DNA of 64,000 nucleotides from Bacillota bacterium (GTDB lineage: Bacteria; Bacillota; Clostridia; Oscillospirales; Ruminococcaceae), in NCBI GenBank assembly GCA_023421245.1, contig JAEZTV010000034.1, positions 207,057-271,056 of the forward strand. The letters run 5' to 3'. Shown here in pieces: positions 9,637-18,001 of this stretch (position 1 is its first letter; every line of letters starts with the position of its first letter). Position numbers and translations under genes: made by a program. Below the pieces are notes generated by a model, which made no database searches, was not told where the DNA came from, and worked only from the letters and a program-made list of their open reading frames with translations.

Positions 9637-11229
9637 TCATGCGGGCGGGCCGTGTTTTTGCATAATTGCTTGCGCTACGCGCAAACCGTCAACGGCGGCA
9701 CTGATAATTCCACCGGCATACCCTGCACCCTCACCGCACGGATAAAGCCCCCGCACGGTGTCGGATTGAAGACTGTCGTCACGCACAATGCGCACAGGCG
9801 AAGAGGTTCTGGTCTCTACACCGGTCATTACCGCTTCTGGGTAAGCAAATGCGCGCATCTTTGTACTGAAGTTTATAAGCCCCAGCTTAAGCATATCCAG
9901 AACAAACGGCGGAAAGAGCTCGGCAAACTGTGCACCTGTGACGCCAAGTGCATAGCTGGGGTTCACCTTTCCAAGCTCGATGCCGGCTTTCCCTGTAAGA
10001 AAGCGTCCGACCGTTTGTGCTGGTGCTTTATACGCCCTGCCCCCTGCAACAAACGCCGCTTGCTCCAATCTGCGCTGAAACGCAATTCCCCCGAGCACAC
10101 CGCCCTGATAATCGCCTGGTTCTACCCCTACCACGAGCGCGGCATTCGCATTTACGGCATTGCGTGCGTATTCGCTCATACCGTTGGTTACCACCATTCC
10201 TTCCTCACTCGCGGCAGGAACCACAAAACCGCCCGGACACATGCAAAAGGTGTACACCCCTCTGCCACCGTGCCGGTGCGAAAGCTGGTATTCACCGCGG
10301 GGCAGCGCAGGATGCCCCGCCAGATCTCCATACAGGCTTTGGTCAATCTCACTTTGCAGATGCTCAATACGTACCCCTACCGAAAACGCCTTGGGCTGCA
10401 TCACAACATCCATCTCATGCAACATCTCTACCGTATCGCGTGCGCTGTGTCCAATACAAAGGGCAAGCGCCTGGCAGGCAATCTCCGCCGTTTTGCTTGT
10501 ACGGATGGCGGCAAGCTCACCTTGGCGTACCGTCAACGCATTGATTGTGTGCTCAAACAGCACCGTGCCGCCCAACGAAATAATCTCATTGCGGATAGAC
10601 TTTACCACACCGCGCAGATGATCGGTGCCGATGTGCGGCTTTGCCTTTTCCAAAATATCATCGGGTGCGCCGTGCGCGTGCAGCTCGCGCATTATATAAT
10701 CACAGCGTGCATCACCGATGCGGGTAGTCAATTTTCCGTCCGAGAATGTACCCGCGCCTCCTTCGCCAAACTGAACGTTGCTTGAGGTGTTCAGGCCTTT
10801 CCCCTGCCAAAACGCATTGACAGCATCTATACGACGGTCAACATCGCTGCCACGTTCCACTACAATGGGGCGATAGCCGTGCCGTGCAAGCACCAGTGCG
10901 CAAAACATTCCGGCGGGGCCAAACCCCGCTACTACGGGCGGGTGCCGCATTGGCTCCTGCGCACAGAAAAACTCCGGCTCACGATACTGCTTTATAACCG
11001 CACCGCAAGCCTTTGCGCGGGCGGAGTAACGGTGCTCGTTCTCTACTGCAACGCCAACAGAATATACAAGCCTAATGTGAGCCTGTTTTCGCGCATCGAC
11101 CGATACTTTTGAAATATATGCTCTCTGAACATCGGTTTCGGATAGCCCAAGCAGCCTGCAGGCCTTTGTAATTGCGTCCGCTCGCGGCTGATTTAAGTTA
11201 AGAGAAATATTCGGTACAATAATTGCCAT
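9637..11229 (-). CDS. COG2509 FAD-dependent dehydrogenase-like protein
   Basis: The 530-residue flavoprotein has an FAD-binding Rossmann motif VVAGFGPAGMFCALVLA near residue 95, preceded by a roughly 90-residue N-terminal alpha/beta region. The family hallmark FGEGGAGTFSDGKLTTR follows near residue 150, and a closing GEGAGYAGGI lies near residue 505. COG2509 proteins are widespread in Clostridia and have no established substrate. The ATG at 11229 with AAAGGTG upstream is the real start; the upstream in-frame extension to 11352 contains no family sequence. A paralogue lies at 49169-50551, but only that copy carries a cysteine cluster at the equivalent position. Confidence 0.88.
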   Translation of the reverse strand: MAIIVPNISLNLNQPRADAITKACRLLGLSETDVQRAYISKVSVDARKQAHIRLVYSVGVAVENEHRYSARAKACGAVIKQYREPEFFCAQEPMRHPPVVAGFGPAGMFCALVLARHGYRPIVVERGSDVDRRIDAVNAFWQGKGLNTSSNVQFGEGGAGTFSDGKLTTRIGDARCDYIMRELHAHGAPDDILEKAKPHIGTDHLRGVVKSIRNEIISLGGTVLFEHTINALTVRQGELAAIRTSKTAEIACQALALCIGHSARDTVEMLHEMDVVMQPKAFSVGVRIEHLQSEIDQSLYGDLAGHPALPRGEYQLSHRHGGRGVYTFCMCPGGFVVPAASEEGMVVTNGMSEYARNAVNANAALVVGVEPGDYQGGVLGGIAFQRRLEQAAFVAGGRAYKAPAQTVGRFLTGKAGIELGKVNPSYALGVTGAQFAELFPPFVLDMLKLGLINFSTKMRAFAYPEAVMTGVETRTSSPVRIVRDDSLQSDTVRGLYPCGEGAGYAGGIISAAVDGLRVAQAIMQKHGPPA

Positions 11230-11343
11230 TGCCGTAACCGCACCTTTCCGGCTTAGTTTGTGTGGTATTTGTCTTGCAACAAAAAGAAGGTTTAAAGTAT
11301 TTGCATCTATGTACATTGTCCGAATTTGGATTATTTTATTCGA

Positions 11344-11385
11344 ACAATACAAATGGGAGCCTGACCATGGCAGGTCGGGCTCCCC
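11344..11385 (-). terminator. Rho-independent terminator after cdaR
   Basis: An inverted repeat with 12-base arms and one mismatch (GGGAGCCTGACC at 11355 with GGTCGGGCTCCC at 11373) is followed on the minus strand by ATTTGTATTGTT. It closes the cdaA-cdaR unit. Confidence 0.65.
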
Positions 11386-11398
11386 ACAACGCTGTGTT

Positions 11399-12667
11399 CT
11401 ATTTTTCCCGAACAGAGATTACCGCAGAATAATCACCATATGCCCATACAGTATCGCGCGATGGAATGACAATCTGTACCGGAACATTGTGTTGGCTTCC
11501 CGTACCAAGATCACGAACAGAGAGATCAACCTCCGCAACGATATCTCCGGAGGTAATCTGGTCGAGAATATCGGCAGGCCCTACGATAACAACATTATTG
11601 ATGGTTTTTGTGACAAGAGAAATATCATAATTAGCTGGCTCGTTTACGATGTTAATAGTCTTTACGTTGAACTTGCGTGTTTCATAGTTTGCAAAGGAAA
11701 AATCAACCTTAACCGAGCTGAAGTCGTCCATGTTTACAAAGCCTTCTTGCAATTCAACATCAAACTCAAACATACTGTCCGGCTTTAATTTCCTGAAGTC
11801 AAGATACCCAATGCTAATTTTAGTAAGAGAATCTATCGTTTCAGCCGGTCCTGCTACTTGAATACGGCTGTCAGATAGGGTATAAAGAAGCTTTTCAAGG
11901 GAGAAACTTTTGGGTATGTTGGTAAAATCAAGCTCTATCGGCAGCGTCTTTTGCTTGAGCACACGAACGGTAACATCTGCGCGCTCCCGATCCAACTTGA
12001 GATTGGACATATCCACCGGCTGGTTCATTACATCGTATAAAACAATATTGCCGCTGTCAATATAGGTTTTATCCACCGTATCGGGCAGTTCCGGTTCCAC
12101 CATGCATTTTGCAACACGCGCAATATCGGTTTCCGGCCCCGAAATCGTTACCTCGCCCGGGGTAATATAATGTTCCTCCATGATATACCCGCCAGGAACC
12201 GAGATAAAGGAAAGATCCACCGAAAGCGGCATCTTTTTCGTAATGTACTTATCAAACCGCGCCTTCACCATAATAGGCGAAGTGGGCTGTACGATATCAT
12301 AGTCTGTGTTTTGGAACCTTTTACCAACCTGTACTTCAAGCTCGTAAGTGCCCGGGGCATCCACTCCAAACAATGAAACAGTGGCGATAAAATCATCCGG
12401 CGTAAGCTCCGAAACGGTAAGACGGTTGCCAACAACCTTAATATCCACCAGCTTTTCATCAACCGATATCACGCTAAGCCCTATCTTTTCAAGGCTTGTA
12501 CTGTCAAAGGTAACCGGAATACCGATAATCTGCCGGGGCCGGTCAGGGTCTAGTACATTAACAACATACGCCCACACAATGATTCCCAAAATGATAGAAA
12601 GAACCATCAGTATCCTGTCGTTATATAACAGTTTGCGAATACCAAACTTTCTCATCTTCACCTTCAT
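11399..12667 (-). CDS. cdaR: YbbR-domain protein CdaR, regulator of diadenylate cyclase
   Basis: The 422-residue protein has one N-terminal membrane helix (LMVLSIILGIIVWAYVV, residues 20-37) followed by about four tandem YbbR repeats with periodic ISGPET/VAGPAE/IVGPAD motifs. CdaR is an extracytoplasmic partner that modulates CdaA activity. Its ATG at 12667 overlaps the cdaA stop as ATGA, and the ribosome site (GGAAAGGGAAG) is formed by the last codons of cdaA, so the two are tightly coupled. The glmM gene usually third in this operon is not present; a terminator follows directly. Confidence 0.93.
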   Translation of the reverse strand: MKVKMRKFGIRKLLYNDRILMVLSIILGIIVWAYVVNVLDPDRPRQIIGIPVTFDSTSLEKIGLSVISVDEKLVDIKVVGNRLTVSELTPDDFIATVSLFGVDAPGTYELEVQVGKRFQNTDYDIVQPTSPIMVKARFDKYITKKMPLSVDLSFISVPGGYIMEEHYITPGEVTISGPETDIARVAKCMVEPELPDTVDKTYIDSGNIVLYDVMNQPVDMSNLKLDRERADVTVRVLKQKTLPIELDFTNIPKSFSLEKLLYTLSDSRIQVAGPAETIDSLTKISIGYLDFRKLKPDSMFEFDVELQEGFVNMDDFSSVKVDFSFANYETRKFNVKTINIVNEPANYDISLVTKTINNVVIVGPADILDQITSGDIVAEVDLSVRDLGTGSQHNVPVQIVIPSRDTVWAYGDYSAVISVREK

Positions 12668-13530
12668 TTTGACTTCCCTTTCCAAAACGACGGTCGTCTC
12701 TCCGCAAGCTCGGACAGTTTGTTGGTAAACAAGGATTTTTCCAGCCGCTCCGCCAATGCGGCGGAATCGTAATTACGAATAAGCTTGCCGTTTTCGGCAA
12801 CCGAGATTGCACCCGTTTCTTCCGACACTACAATGATGACAGCATCAGAGTTTTCACTCATTCCAAGAGCCGCGCGATGACGCGTGCCAAGGGTTTTACT
12901 GATGGACTGGTTGTCCGATATCGGAAGAAAACAGCCCGCCGCATACAGCTTGCCGTTTCGAATAATCAATGCTCCATCGTGCAGCGGAGAGTTTGGAAAA
13001 AACACGTTTGTAATAAGCTCCGTGCTCGCATCCGCATCAATGACCGTGCCGGATTTAATGATCTCGCCAAGCTTTGTTTCGCGCTCAAGAACAATCAGGG
13101 CACCAATCTTCTGGCGAGAAAGAGAAATAGCGCTCTCGCATATTGCAAGGATGGCAGCGCGCCAGCGCCGCTCCTGCTCGTCCTCATCTTCGTCGCTTGG
13201 CGCAAACATAGTAAGGCCGATCTTTGTACGCCCCACCTGCTCCAGTGCGCGACGCAGTTCCGGCTGAAATACAACCACGAGTGCAGTTACGCCGAGAGAC
13301 AGTAAGTTCTTAAGCAAATAGCTCATTGTGGTCAGCTTAAATATATCCACCAAGAAATAACCAACGGCGAGCAGAAAGAATCCCTTTACCAGTTGTTCTG
13401 CGCGTGTATCACGTACAAGCTTGATAATCTTGTAGATAAGATAGGACACTATCGCAACATCCAAAAAATCAGAAAACTCAATGGTGTCCGCCCATCGCAC
13501 GATGTTATTCCATATTGTTGATAGTTCCAT
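12664..13530 (-). CDS. cdaA: diadenylate cyclase CdaA
   Basis: The 288-residue protein has three predicted membrane helices in residues 20-85 and a cytoplasmic DAC (DisA_N) domain. The catalytic motifs are present: DGA within SPLHDGALI (about residue 175) and RHR within GTRHRAALG (about residue 208). It condenses two ATP to cyclic di-AMP, which controls potassium, osmolyte and cell-wall homeostasis. The ATG at 13530 (MELSTIWNNI) is preferred over the longer frame because family members begin here and AAAGG lies upstream. Confidence 0.95.
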   Translation of the reverse strand: MELSTIWNNIVRWADTIEFSDFLDVAIVSYLIYKIIKLVRDTRAEQLVKGFFLLAVGYFLVDIFKLTTMSYLLKNLLSLGVTALVVVFQPELRRALEQVGRTKIGLTMFAPSDEDEDEQERRWRAAILAICESAISLSRQKIGALIVLERETKLGEIIKSGTVIDADASTELITNVFFPNSPLHDGALIIRNGKLYAAGCFLPISDNQSISKTLGTRHRAALGMSENSDAVIIVVSEETGAISVAENGKLIRNYDSAALAERLEKSLFTNKLSELAERRPSFWKGKSK

Positions 13531-13718
13531 TAAACGACCACGCCTTTCCGAAATTACACCGAACGGCATAAGTCCGAATCAAAAGAATATGTGTATGCTA
13601 TACAAATCACGCGAAATACCACATCAAGTACCGGCTGCGGCATACTATGTACCCACAGCAAACCAACAAAAAACGGCTGGGTTTGTCATGCGAATTTGTC
13701 CACCGTGTGGTTATTCCT

Positions 13719-13746
13719 ATTGTAGCATATTTGTTGGTGATTGCAA
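13719..13746 (-). promoter_or_regulatory. candidate sigma-A promoter for cdaA-cdaR
   Basis: On the minus strand TTGCAA (-35) and TACAAT (-10, preceded by TG) are separated by 16 bases, about 190 bases upstream of the cdaA start. No other gene lies between. Confidence 0.45.
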
Positions 13747-13824
13747 TGCCAAATAATGACCACTCAGCATATAAAAGCAAATCCTTTTTGCCTTTTTGTC
13801 ATACATTGCATCAGCAAAATTGAA

Positions 13825-14955
13825 TTAACGCAGCCGCTTAATCTCATATACAAGCTGTAAAACCTGTTCCTGCGTATTGTACACCGAAAAACTCGCACGC
13901 ACAGCACCAAAATCGCCTGTTTTAAGCTTTTGATGCGCAAGCGGTGTACAGTGGTATCCCCCTCGAAGCGCGTAGCCCCGCTTGCTCAGTTCCTCAACCA
14001 CAATTTCACTCTTGTGGTCGTCTACATTAAAGCAGAGTACCGGAAGATGCGACCCCCATTCCGGCCGCTGTGTGTATAGCTTTATTCCCTTTACACGGGT
14101 CAGCAAGTCGTACAGTATCTGTGCAAGACTTAGTTCGTGGCGATAGATGCGGTCGTGACCCATGGACGCTACAAACCGCATCCCTTCACAAAGGCCCATA
14201 ATGCCATAGGTGTTAAGCGTTCCGCTTTCCAGGCGCTCCGGCATCACCGGAGGCTGTTCCTTGAGATAGGATTGGCTGCCGGTTCCCCCCTCAATGATTG
14301 TTGCAAGGCTTTCGCCCAATGAAGTAATCAACATTCCTGTACCCGGTGGACCGTATAGTCCCTTGTGCCCCGGCATACATAGGAAATCCGCCTTGTTTAG
14401 CGATGAGCGTCGTATCCCAGCCGACTGCGCAAGATCAAGCAACAAAAGAAGCCCGTGCTTGCGGCACAAATCAAACAGCGCATCGCAAGGCAGCATAATA
14501 CCACACAGATTTGAGCCTGCGGTGCATGCAATCATCTTGGTTTTCGATGTAATCAGGCTTTCAAACGAGCGGATTGTTTTCTCATCGTCCCCCTCGAACG
14601 TTTCAGCGATAGAATAGGTTATCCCGCCGTCCTGCGAAAGGCGGTACACCGGCCGAAACACCGAGTTATGCTCAAGATCGGAGATTATAACGTGGGAACC
14701 TCTGGTTAGCGCTCCTTTAATCGCAATGTTAAGCGCTTGCGTGCAGTTTTGCGTAAATACCACATTATCAGGTTCGGCGTCAAGCAACTGTGCCGCCTGT
14801 TCCCTACATTCAAATACTTTTTTTGCCGTCTGCATAGAAAGACGATGTCCGCTTCGCCCGGGATTTGCACCATAGTATTCGGCACATTCCCTAATTGCCC
14901 GCATTACCGATGCGGGCTTGTGCATCGTTGTTGCGGCGTTGTCAAAATACGTCAT
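13825..14955 (-). CDS. cysteine desulfurase-like class V aminotransferase (EF2568 type)
   Basis: The 376-residue PLP enzyme starts MTYFDNAATTMHKP and keeps the NifS/SufS-fold landmarks. Asn-Ala-Ala-Thr lies at the N-terminus and the PLP-phosphate His in DLEHNS near residue 98. An LLLDLAQSAG segment carries the PLP-N1 aspartate, and the Schiff-base lysine is in MPGHKGLYGPPGTG near residue 200. The sequence matches the EF2568-like subfamily, often linked with selenium or sulfur trafficking. It would remove S or Se from cysteine/selenocysteine. It overlaps the DUF3343 gene by four bases, so the pair is co-translated; GGATGATGGAG precedes the ATG. Confidence 0.88.
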   Translation of the reverse strand: MTYFDNAATTMHKPASVMRAIRECAEYYGANPGRSGHRLSMQTAKKVFECREQAAQLLDAEPDNVVFTQNCTQALNIAIKGALTRGSHVIISDLEHNSVFRPVYRLSQDGGITYSIAETFEGDDEKTIRSFESLITSKTKMIACTAGSNLCGIMLPCDALFDLCRKHGLLLLLDLAQSAGIRRSSLNKADFLCMPGHKGLYGPPGTGMLITSLGESLATIIEGGTGSQSYLKEQPPVMPERLESGTLNTYGIMGLCEGMRFVASMGHDRIYRHELSLAQILYDLLTRVKGIKLYTQRPEWGSHLPVLCFNVDDHKSEIVVEELSKRGYALRGGYHCTPLAHQKLKTGDFGAVRASFSVYNTQEQVLQLVYEIKRLR

Positions 14956-15176
14956 ACTCCATCATCCTTCACCGCGTTATGAAAGGGAATATTCATACGG
15001 GTTAACTGGTCTACCACCATGTCAAACCGTGAGTTGATGCGTATGGTATATTGACATCCGTTGTGTGTTCTATCCTGCGCTTTTTTTATTTCTGTCCGGA
15101 TTCCATTGCGCTGCAACAGGCTTTGCGCCTTCATTGCATAGGTAACCGTAGAAAAGGTGAGTAATCCGCCTTGCAT
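14952..15176 (-). CDS. DUF3343 putative Se/S carrier-like protein
   Basis: The 74-residue protein matches DUF3343 in length and pattern: an N-terminal FSTVTYAMKAQSLLQRNGI helix-strand unit, a central Cys (GCQYTIRI, residue 46) and a C-terminal NIPFHNAV. The family is annotated as a putative Se/S carrier and commonly sits beside EF2568-type cysteine desulfurases, as here. The short ORF has AAAGGAG ten bases before the ATG and overlaps the desulfurase start by four bases. Confidence 0.82.
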   Translation of the reverse strand: MQGGLLTFSTVTYAMKAQSLLQRNGIRTEIKKAQDRTHNGCQYTIRINSRFDMVVDQLTRMNIPFHNAVKDDGV

Positions 15177-15311
15177 ATTTTATACACTCCTTTGCCGGAC
15201 GATAATGAACAACGATTTGACTAGAAATCGCCATAGTTCATCTTATGCCAAACAAGAGGAGTTGCAACATAAATTGCTGATATCCAGCATAGCAGAGGGT
15301 ATGCCGCAGCG

Positions 15312-15794
15312 TCAAATTTGCTGCATAATGCAGACAGCGTGCGCGGAGATTCCCTCACCGGCGCCTGTAAAGCCAAGATGTTCCTCACTTGTTGCCTTAA
15401 CGCTAATTCGGTCAATCTCACACCTAAGGGCCGCAGCGATGTTGTGACGAATCTCCAAAAGATACGGCGCAAGTTTTGGGTTCTGCGCAACGATCGTAGC
15501 ATCTAAATTGCCGGTGATGTATCCTTCTTCTTGCGCGAGCACCGAAACCTTTGCAAGCAAAATCATACTGTCTGCATTATGGTAAGTCATATCGGTATCG
15601 GGGAAATGTTTGCCGATATCACCAAGTGCAAGTGCGCCAAGGATAGCGTCCGCTACTGCATGGGCAAGTACATCGGCATCGGAATGTCCAAGCAGTCCCT
15701 TATCAAAAGGAACCTTCACACCGCCGATGATGAGCGCACGCCCTGCAACAAGCCGATGAACATCGTAACCGTGACCGATTCTTATATCCTTCAT
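15312..15794 (-). CDS. ispF: 2-C-methyl-D-erythritol 2,4-cyclodiphosphate synthase
   Basis: The 160-residue protein is standard IspF length. Zinc ligands are in GHGYDVHRL (residues 6-14), and LGHSDADVLAHAVADAILG and the closing TSEEHLGFTGAGEGI are conserved. It makes MEcPP in the MEP isoprenoid pathway. The ATG at 15794 has TGGAGTG ten bases upstream; the longer frame reaches into ispD and is rejected. It follows ispD by 35 bases on the same strand. Confidence 0.96.
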   Translation of the reverse strand: MKDIRIGHGYDVHRLVAGRALIIGGVKVPFDKGLLGHSDADVLAHAVADAILGALALGDIGKHFPDTDMTYHNADSMILLAKVSVLAQEEGYITGNLDATIVAQNPKLAPYLLEIRHNIAAALRCEIDRISVKATSEEHLGFTGAGEGISAHAVCIMQQI

Positions 15795-15829
15795 AGTGCT
15801 GTACACTCCATTTTGTTGTTTTACTATGC

Positions 15830-16534
15830 TTAAAACGAGGTATCGTCCCACCGCATCATTGCGCGCGCAACCGCAATGTCTTCAGGGGTTGTTATCTTAA
15901 TGTTGGAATACTCGCCGGGGCACATATATACCACGTGACCGGTACGTTCAAACAGCTGACAATCATCCGTTAAATCAAGGCCTATGCGTTGTGCCTGTTT
16001 GATCGCCATGCGATAGGTATCCGCGCGAAACATCTGCGGGGTTTGTACCAGATAAAGAGTGCTTCGGTCGATCGTCTCTTCAATACGCATATCCTGCGCG
16101 ACCCGTTTCACCGTATCTTTCACCATAACGCCTGTGGCAGCGGCACCGTGAATCAACGCGCTTTCGATTACCGCGGATACCGCCTCATCGCTTACAAACG
16201 GCCGCGCACCATCATGGATGATGTAAAAATTCGCATCTTTGCTGCATGCTTCAACGCCGTTTTGCACAGATTTCTGACGGGTATCCCCGCCCGTGACAAC
16301 AGTGCGCAGTTTTTGAAATCCGAACTCCTCCGCCAGTGCGGCGATATCCATAATATTCTCACCTTTTGTCACGACTACAATCTCATCTACCGCGGCGCAG
16401 CGCTCAAACACACTGAGGCTATGGGCAAGAACGGGCATTGCACCAAGCATAACCATCTGTTTGTCGATACCGTCTCCCATACGCGTAGAACTGCCGGCTG
16501 CAACAATAATCGCCGAAATGAATTGATCTGTCAT
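15830..16534 (-). CDS. ispD: 2-C-methyl-D-erythritol 4-phosphate cytidylyltransferase
   Basis: The 234-residue protein has the nucleotide-binding loop AAGSSTRMGDGIDKQ near residue 11, HDGARPFV near residue 105 and TPQMFR near residue 155, all typical of IspD. It couples CTP to MEP in the MEP pathway. A GGGAC lies upstream of the ATG. Gene order ispD-ispF is the usual one. The hairpin-array repeat begins about 80 bases upstream of its start. Confidence 0.96.
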   Translation of the reverse strand: MTDQFISAIIVAAGSSTRMGDGIDKQMVMLGAMPVLAHSLSVFERCAAVDEIVVVTKGENIMDIAALAEEFGFQKLRTVVTGGDTRQKSVQNGVEACSKDANFYIIHDGARPFVSDEAVSAVIESALIHGAAATGVMVKDTVKRVAQDMRIEETIDRSTLYLVQTPQMFRADTYRMAIKQAQRIGLDLTDDCQLFERTGHVVYMCPGEYSNIKITTPEDIAVARAMMRWDDTSF

Positions 16535-16615
16535 CTGCGTCCCTCATTTTCTGTACAATGAAATAAATCCTTATACCGCTATTAGTCGAGCGAATAATAT
16601 CTGCTTTGTAGATTT

Positions 16616-16990
16616 ATTATACCATAAAATCACAACACAAAACGGGCAGCGTTTTGTACGCAGCTTTTGCTGCGTAAACGCCGGAAACCGGCGTGGTGGT
16701 TTTTCGGTGAAAGAAATACACTGTGCCGCTTTGCGGCACAACCCGAGTGGTACGCGGGCAACGGCTGCGAAGCAGCCGTTGTGGATTTGTTATACCATAA
16801 ACAGACTGCAAAACGGCTAATGTCGTTTTGCAGAGGACACAGTCCTTGCAAATGCTGATTTCATCAGCATTTGCAGTTTATGGTGTAACATGGCCACATT
16901 CGTATTTTGCGATGCAAAATACTCATACTCGGCTCCGTCGAGTACATTCAAAGCTATGCTTTGAATGTACTCGCGAACATATTATACCTT
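16616..16990. repeat. tandem-hairpin array, copy 1 (two units)
   Basis: This gene-free stretch between ispD and the deacetylase gene is packed with perfect inverted repeats: 16637-16657 (8-bp arms), 16657-16676 (8), 16678-16694 (7, AAA loop), 16722-16740 (8, TTT loop), 16759-16781 (10, GAA loop), 16807-16832 (9), 16834-16846 (5), 16847-16875 (13, TTC loop), 16902-16922 (9, GAT loop), 16926-16944 (6) and 16942-16970 (13, TAT loop). Variants of TATTATACCATAAA occur at about 16616, 16790 and 16980 and delimit two units. GTTATACCATAAAC (16789) also pairs with GTTTATGGTGTAAC (16876), enclosing several hairpins. The second unit recurs at 23221-23423. Confidence 0.9.
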
Positions 16991-17035
16991 AAATATAATC
17001 CTTTGAAAATGACAATTGCTAGATTTCAGCCTAAT

Positions 17036-17824
17036 TTACATCGGCTTGCTTGCAGCGGGATGCTGAATTCCGTTATGGTCAATGGTATAATCGTCTTTAA
17101 TCAGCATCTCACCCACCACAACAAAGGTGTATCCTTCCGCCTTTAGCCCTGCAATGATATCGGGCAGTGCGGCACGCGTATTTTCAAGCCCTGTATGCAT
17201 CAACACGATAGCGCCCGGACGCGCCTTTTGCAGTACTCTTTTGGTCAGCGCGGCAGCATCATGACGCTTCCAATCGATGCTGTCTACCGTCCACTGCACC
17301 GCGACGTGTGAAAGGCTTTGTGCCGCTTCAATGGCAGTATCGTTATAGGCCCCTGAGGGTGCGCGAAATAAAACCGGCCATATACCGGTTGCCTGTTGTA
17401 TGGCCGCATCTGCCTTGCTGATGTCGTCCTTGATTTGTTGCGCGGTAAGCTTAGTCATATCGGGATGTGCGTAAGAATGGTTGCCAATCTCATGCCCCGC
17501 CTGTGCAATCATGCGTGCTTGGCTCGGGTTCTTCTCGGCCCACTCGCCAACCAGGAAAAAGGTGCACATAACCTGATGTTGGTTGAGCATTTCCAACAGC
17601 TCAGGTATATCCTCCGCGGTCCATGCGGCGTTAAAGGTCAGGGCAATTCGTTTGTCTGCCGATTCCACACCATAGATCGGCAGCTTTACTCCCTTGTTCC
17701 AGTTGGATACCGGAACCGCTACATTGTCAAGCCTTGCCGCCAGCATACTAATGGCAACAACTGCCAAGACAGCCGCTACTGCCGTCATGAAATCGCGTTT
17801 TGTAATAATGATGTACCGCTTCAT
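17036..17824 (-). CDS. polysaccharide deacetylase, PdaB-like
   Basis: The 262-residue protein has an N-terminal membrane anchor (residues 13-31) and a NodB-homology domain. Metal-binding HSYAH (residues 116-120), FRAPSGAYN, the VDSIDWKRHD segment and LMHTG are present. Motif 1 is unusual, ALTFNAAW at residues 61-68: the usual catalytic Asp of TFDD is Asn and the next position is Ala. PdaB-type sporulation proteins already have a divergent motif (FDISW), so this is probably a sporulation-associated relative whose catalytic competence is uncertain. Start ATG 17824 has AGGGCGGGG about ten bases upstream; a TTG nine bases earlier would be too close to it. Confidence 0.85.
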   Translation of the reverse strand: MKRYIIITKRDFMTAVAAVLAVVAISMLAARLDNVAVPVSNWNKGVKLPIYGVESADKRIALTFNAAWTAEDIPELLEMLNQHQVMCTFFLVGEWAEKNPSQARMIAQAGHEIGNHSYAHPDMTKLTAQQIKDDISKADAAIQQATGIWPVLFRAPSGAYNDTAIEAAQSLSHVAVQWTVDSIDWKRHDAAALTKRVLQKARPGAIVLMHTGLENTRAALPDIIAGLKAEGYTFVVVGEMLIKDDYTIDHNGIQHPAASKPM

Positions 17825-17848
17825 GTCAAGCAAGCCCCGCCCTCATAC

Positions 17849-17873
17849 ACATTGTCCTGGGACACAATGTCAA
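17849..17873 (-). promoter_or_regulatory. candidate promoter/operator of the deacetylase gene
   Basis: A perfect 7-bp inverted repeat ACATTGT-N8-ACAATGT (17849-17870) directly follows, and slightly overlaps, a minus-strand TTGACA (-35 like) at 17868-17873. Only a poor -10 is visible 18 bases on. The palindrome occupies the spacer, as an operator might. Confidence 0.35.
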
Positions 17874-17959
17874 TGGATATAGTGTCCTTGTGCACCAACC
17901 GTTGTATTGACAGTATATGATGTCCTGCATGTACGCTATGCGGGGCGCTTCACACGGTA

Positions 17960-17994
17960 TAAAAAATGCGCCGGCAAGTATATTGCCGGCACAA
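17960..17994 (-). terminator. Rho-independent terminator after GH113 gene
   Basis: On the minus strand GTGCCGGCAA and TTGCCGGCGC form a hairpin with a five-base loop, followed by ATTTTTTAT, eight bases after the stop of the GH113 gene. Confidence 0.85.
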
Positions 17995-18001
17995 AGGTTT
18001 A

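Noticed and set aside
9601..10785. 394-codon plus-strand ORF
   Set aside because: It lies antisense to the COG2509 gene and its translation has no domain pattern and many Cys/His/Arg runs; it is a shadow frame.
16630..16851. Small minus-strand ORFs over the hairpin array
   Set aside because: Their translations follow the repeat sequence and recur as the false N-terminus of the DUF2752 ORF at 23284; they are repeat artefacts.
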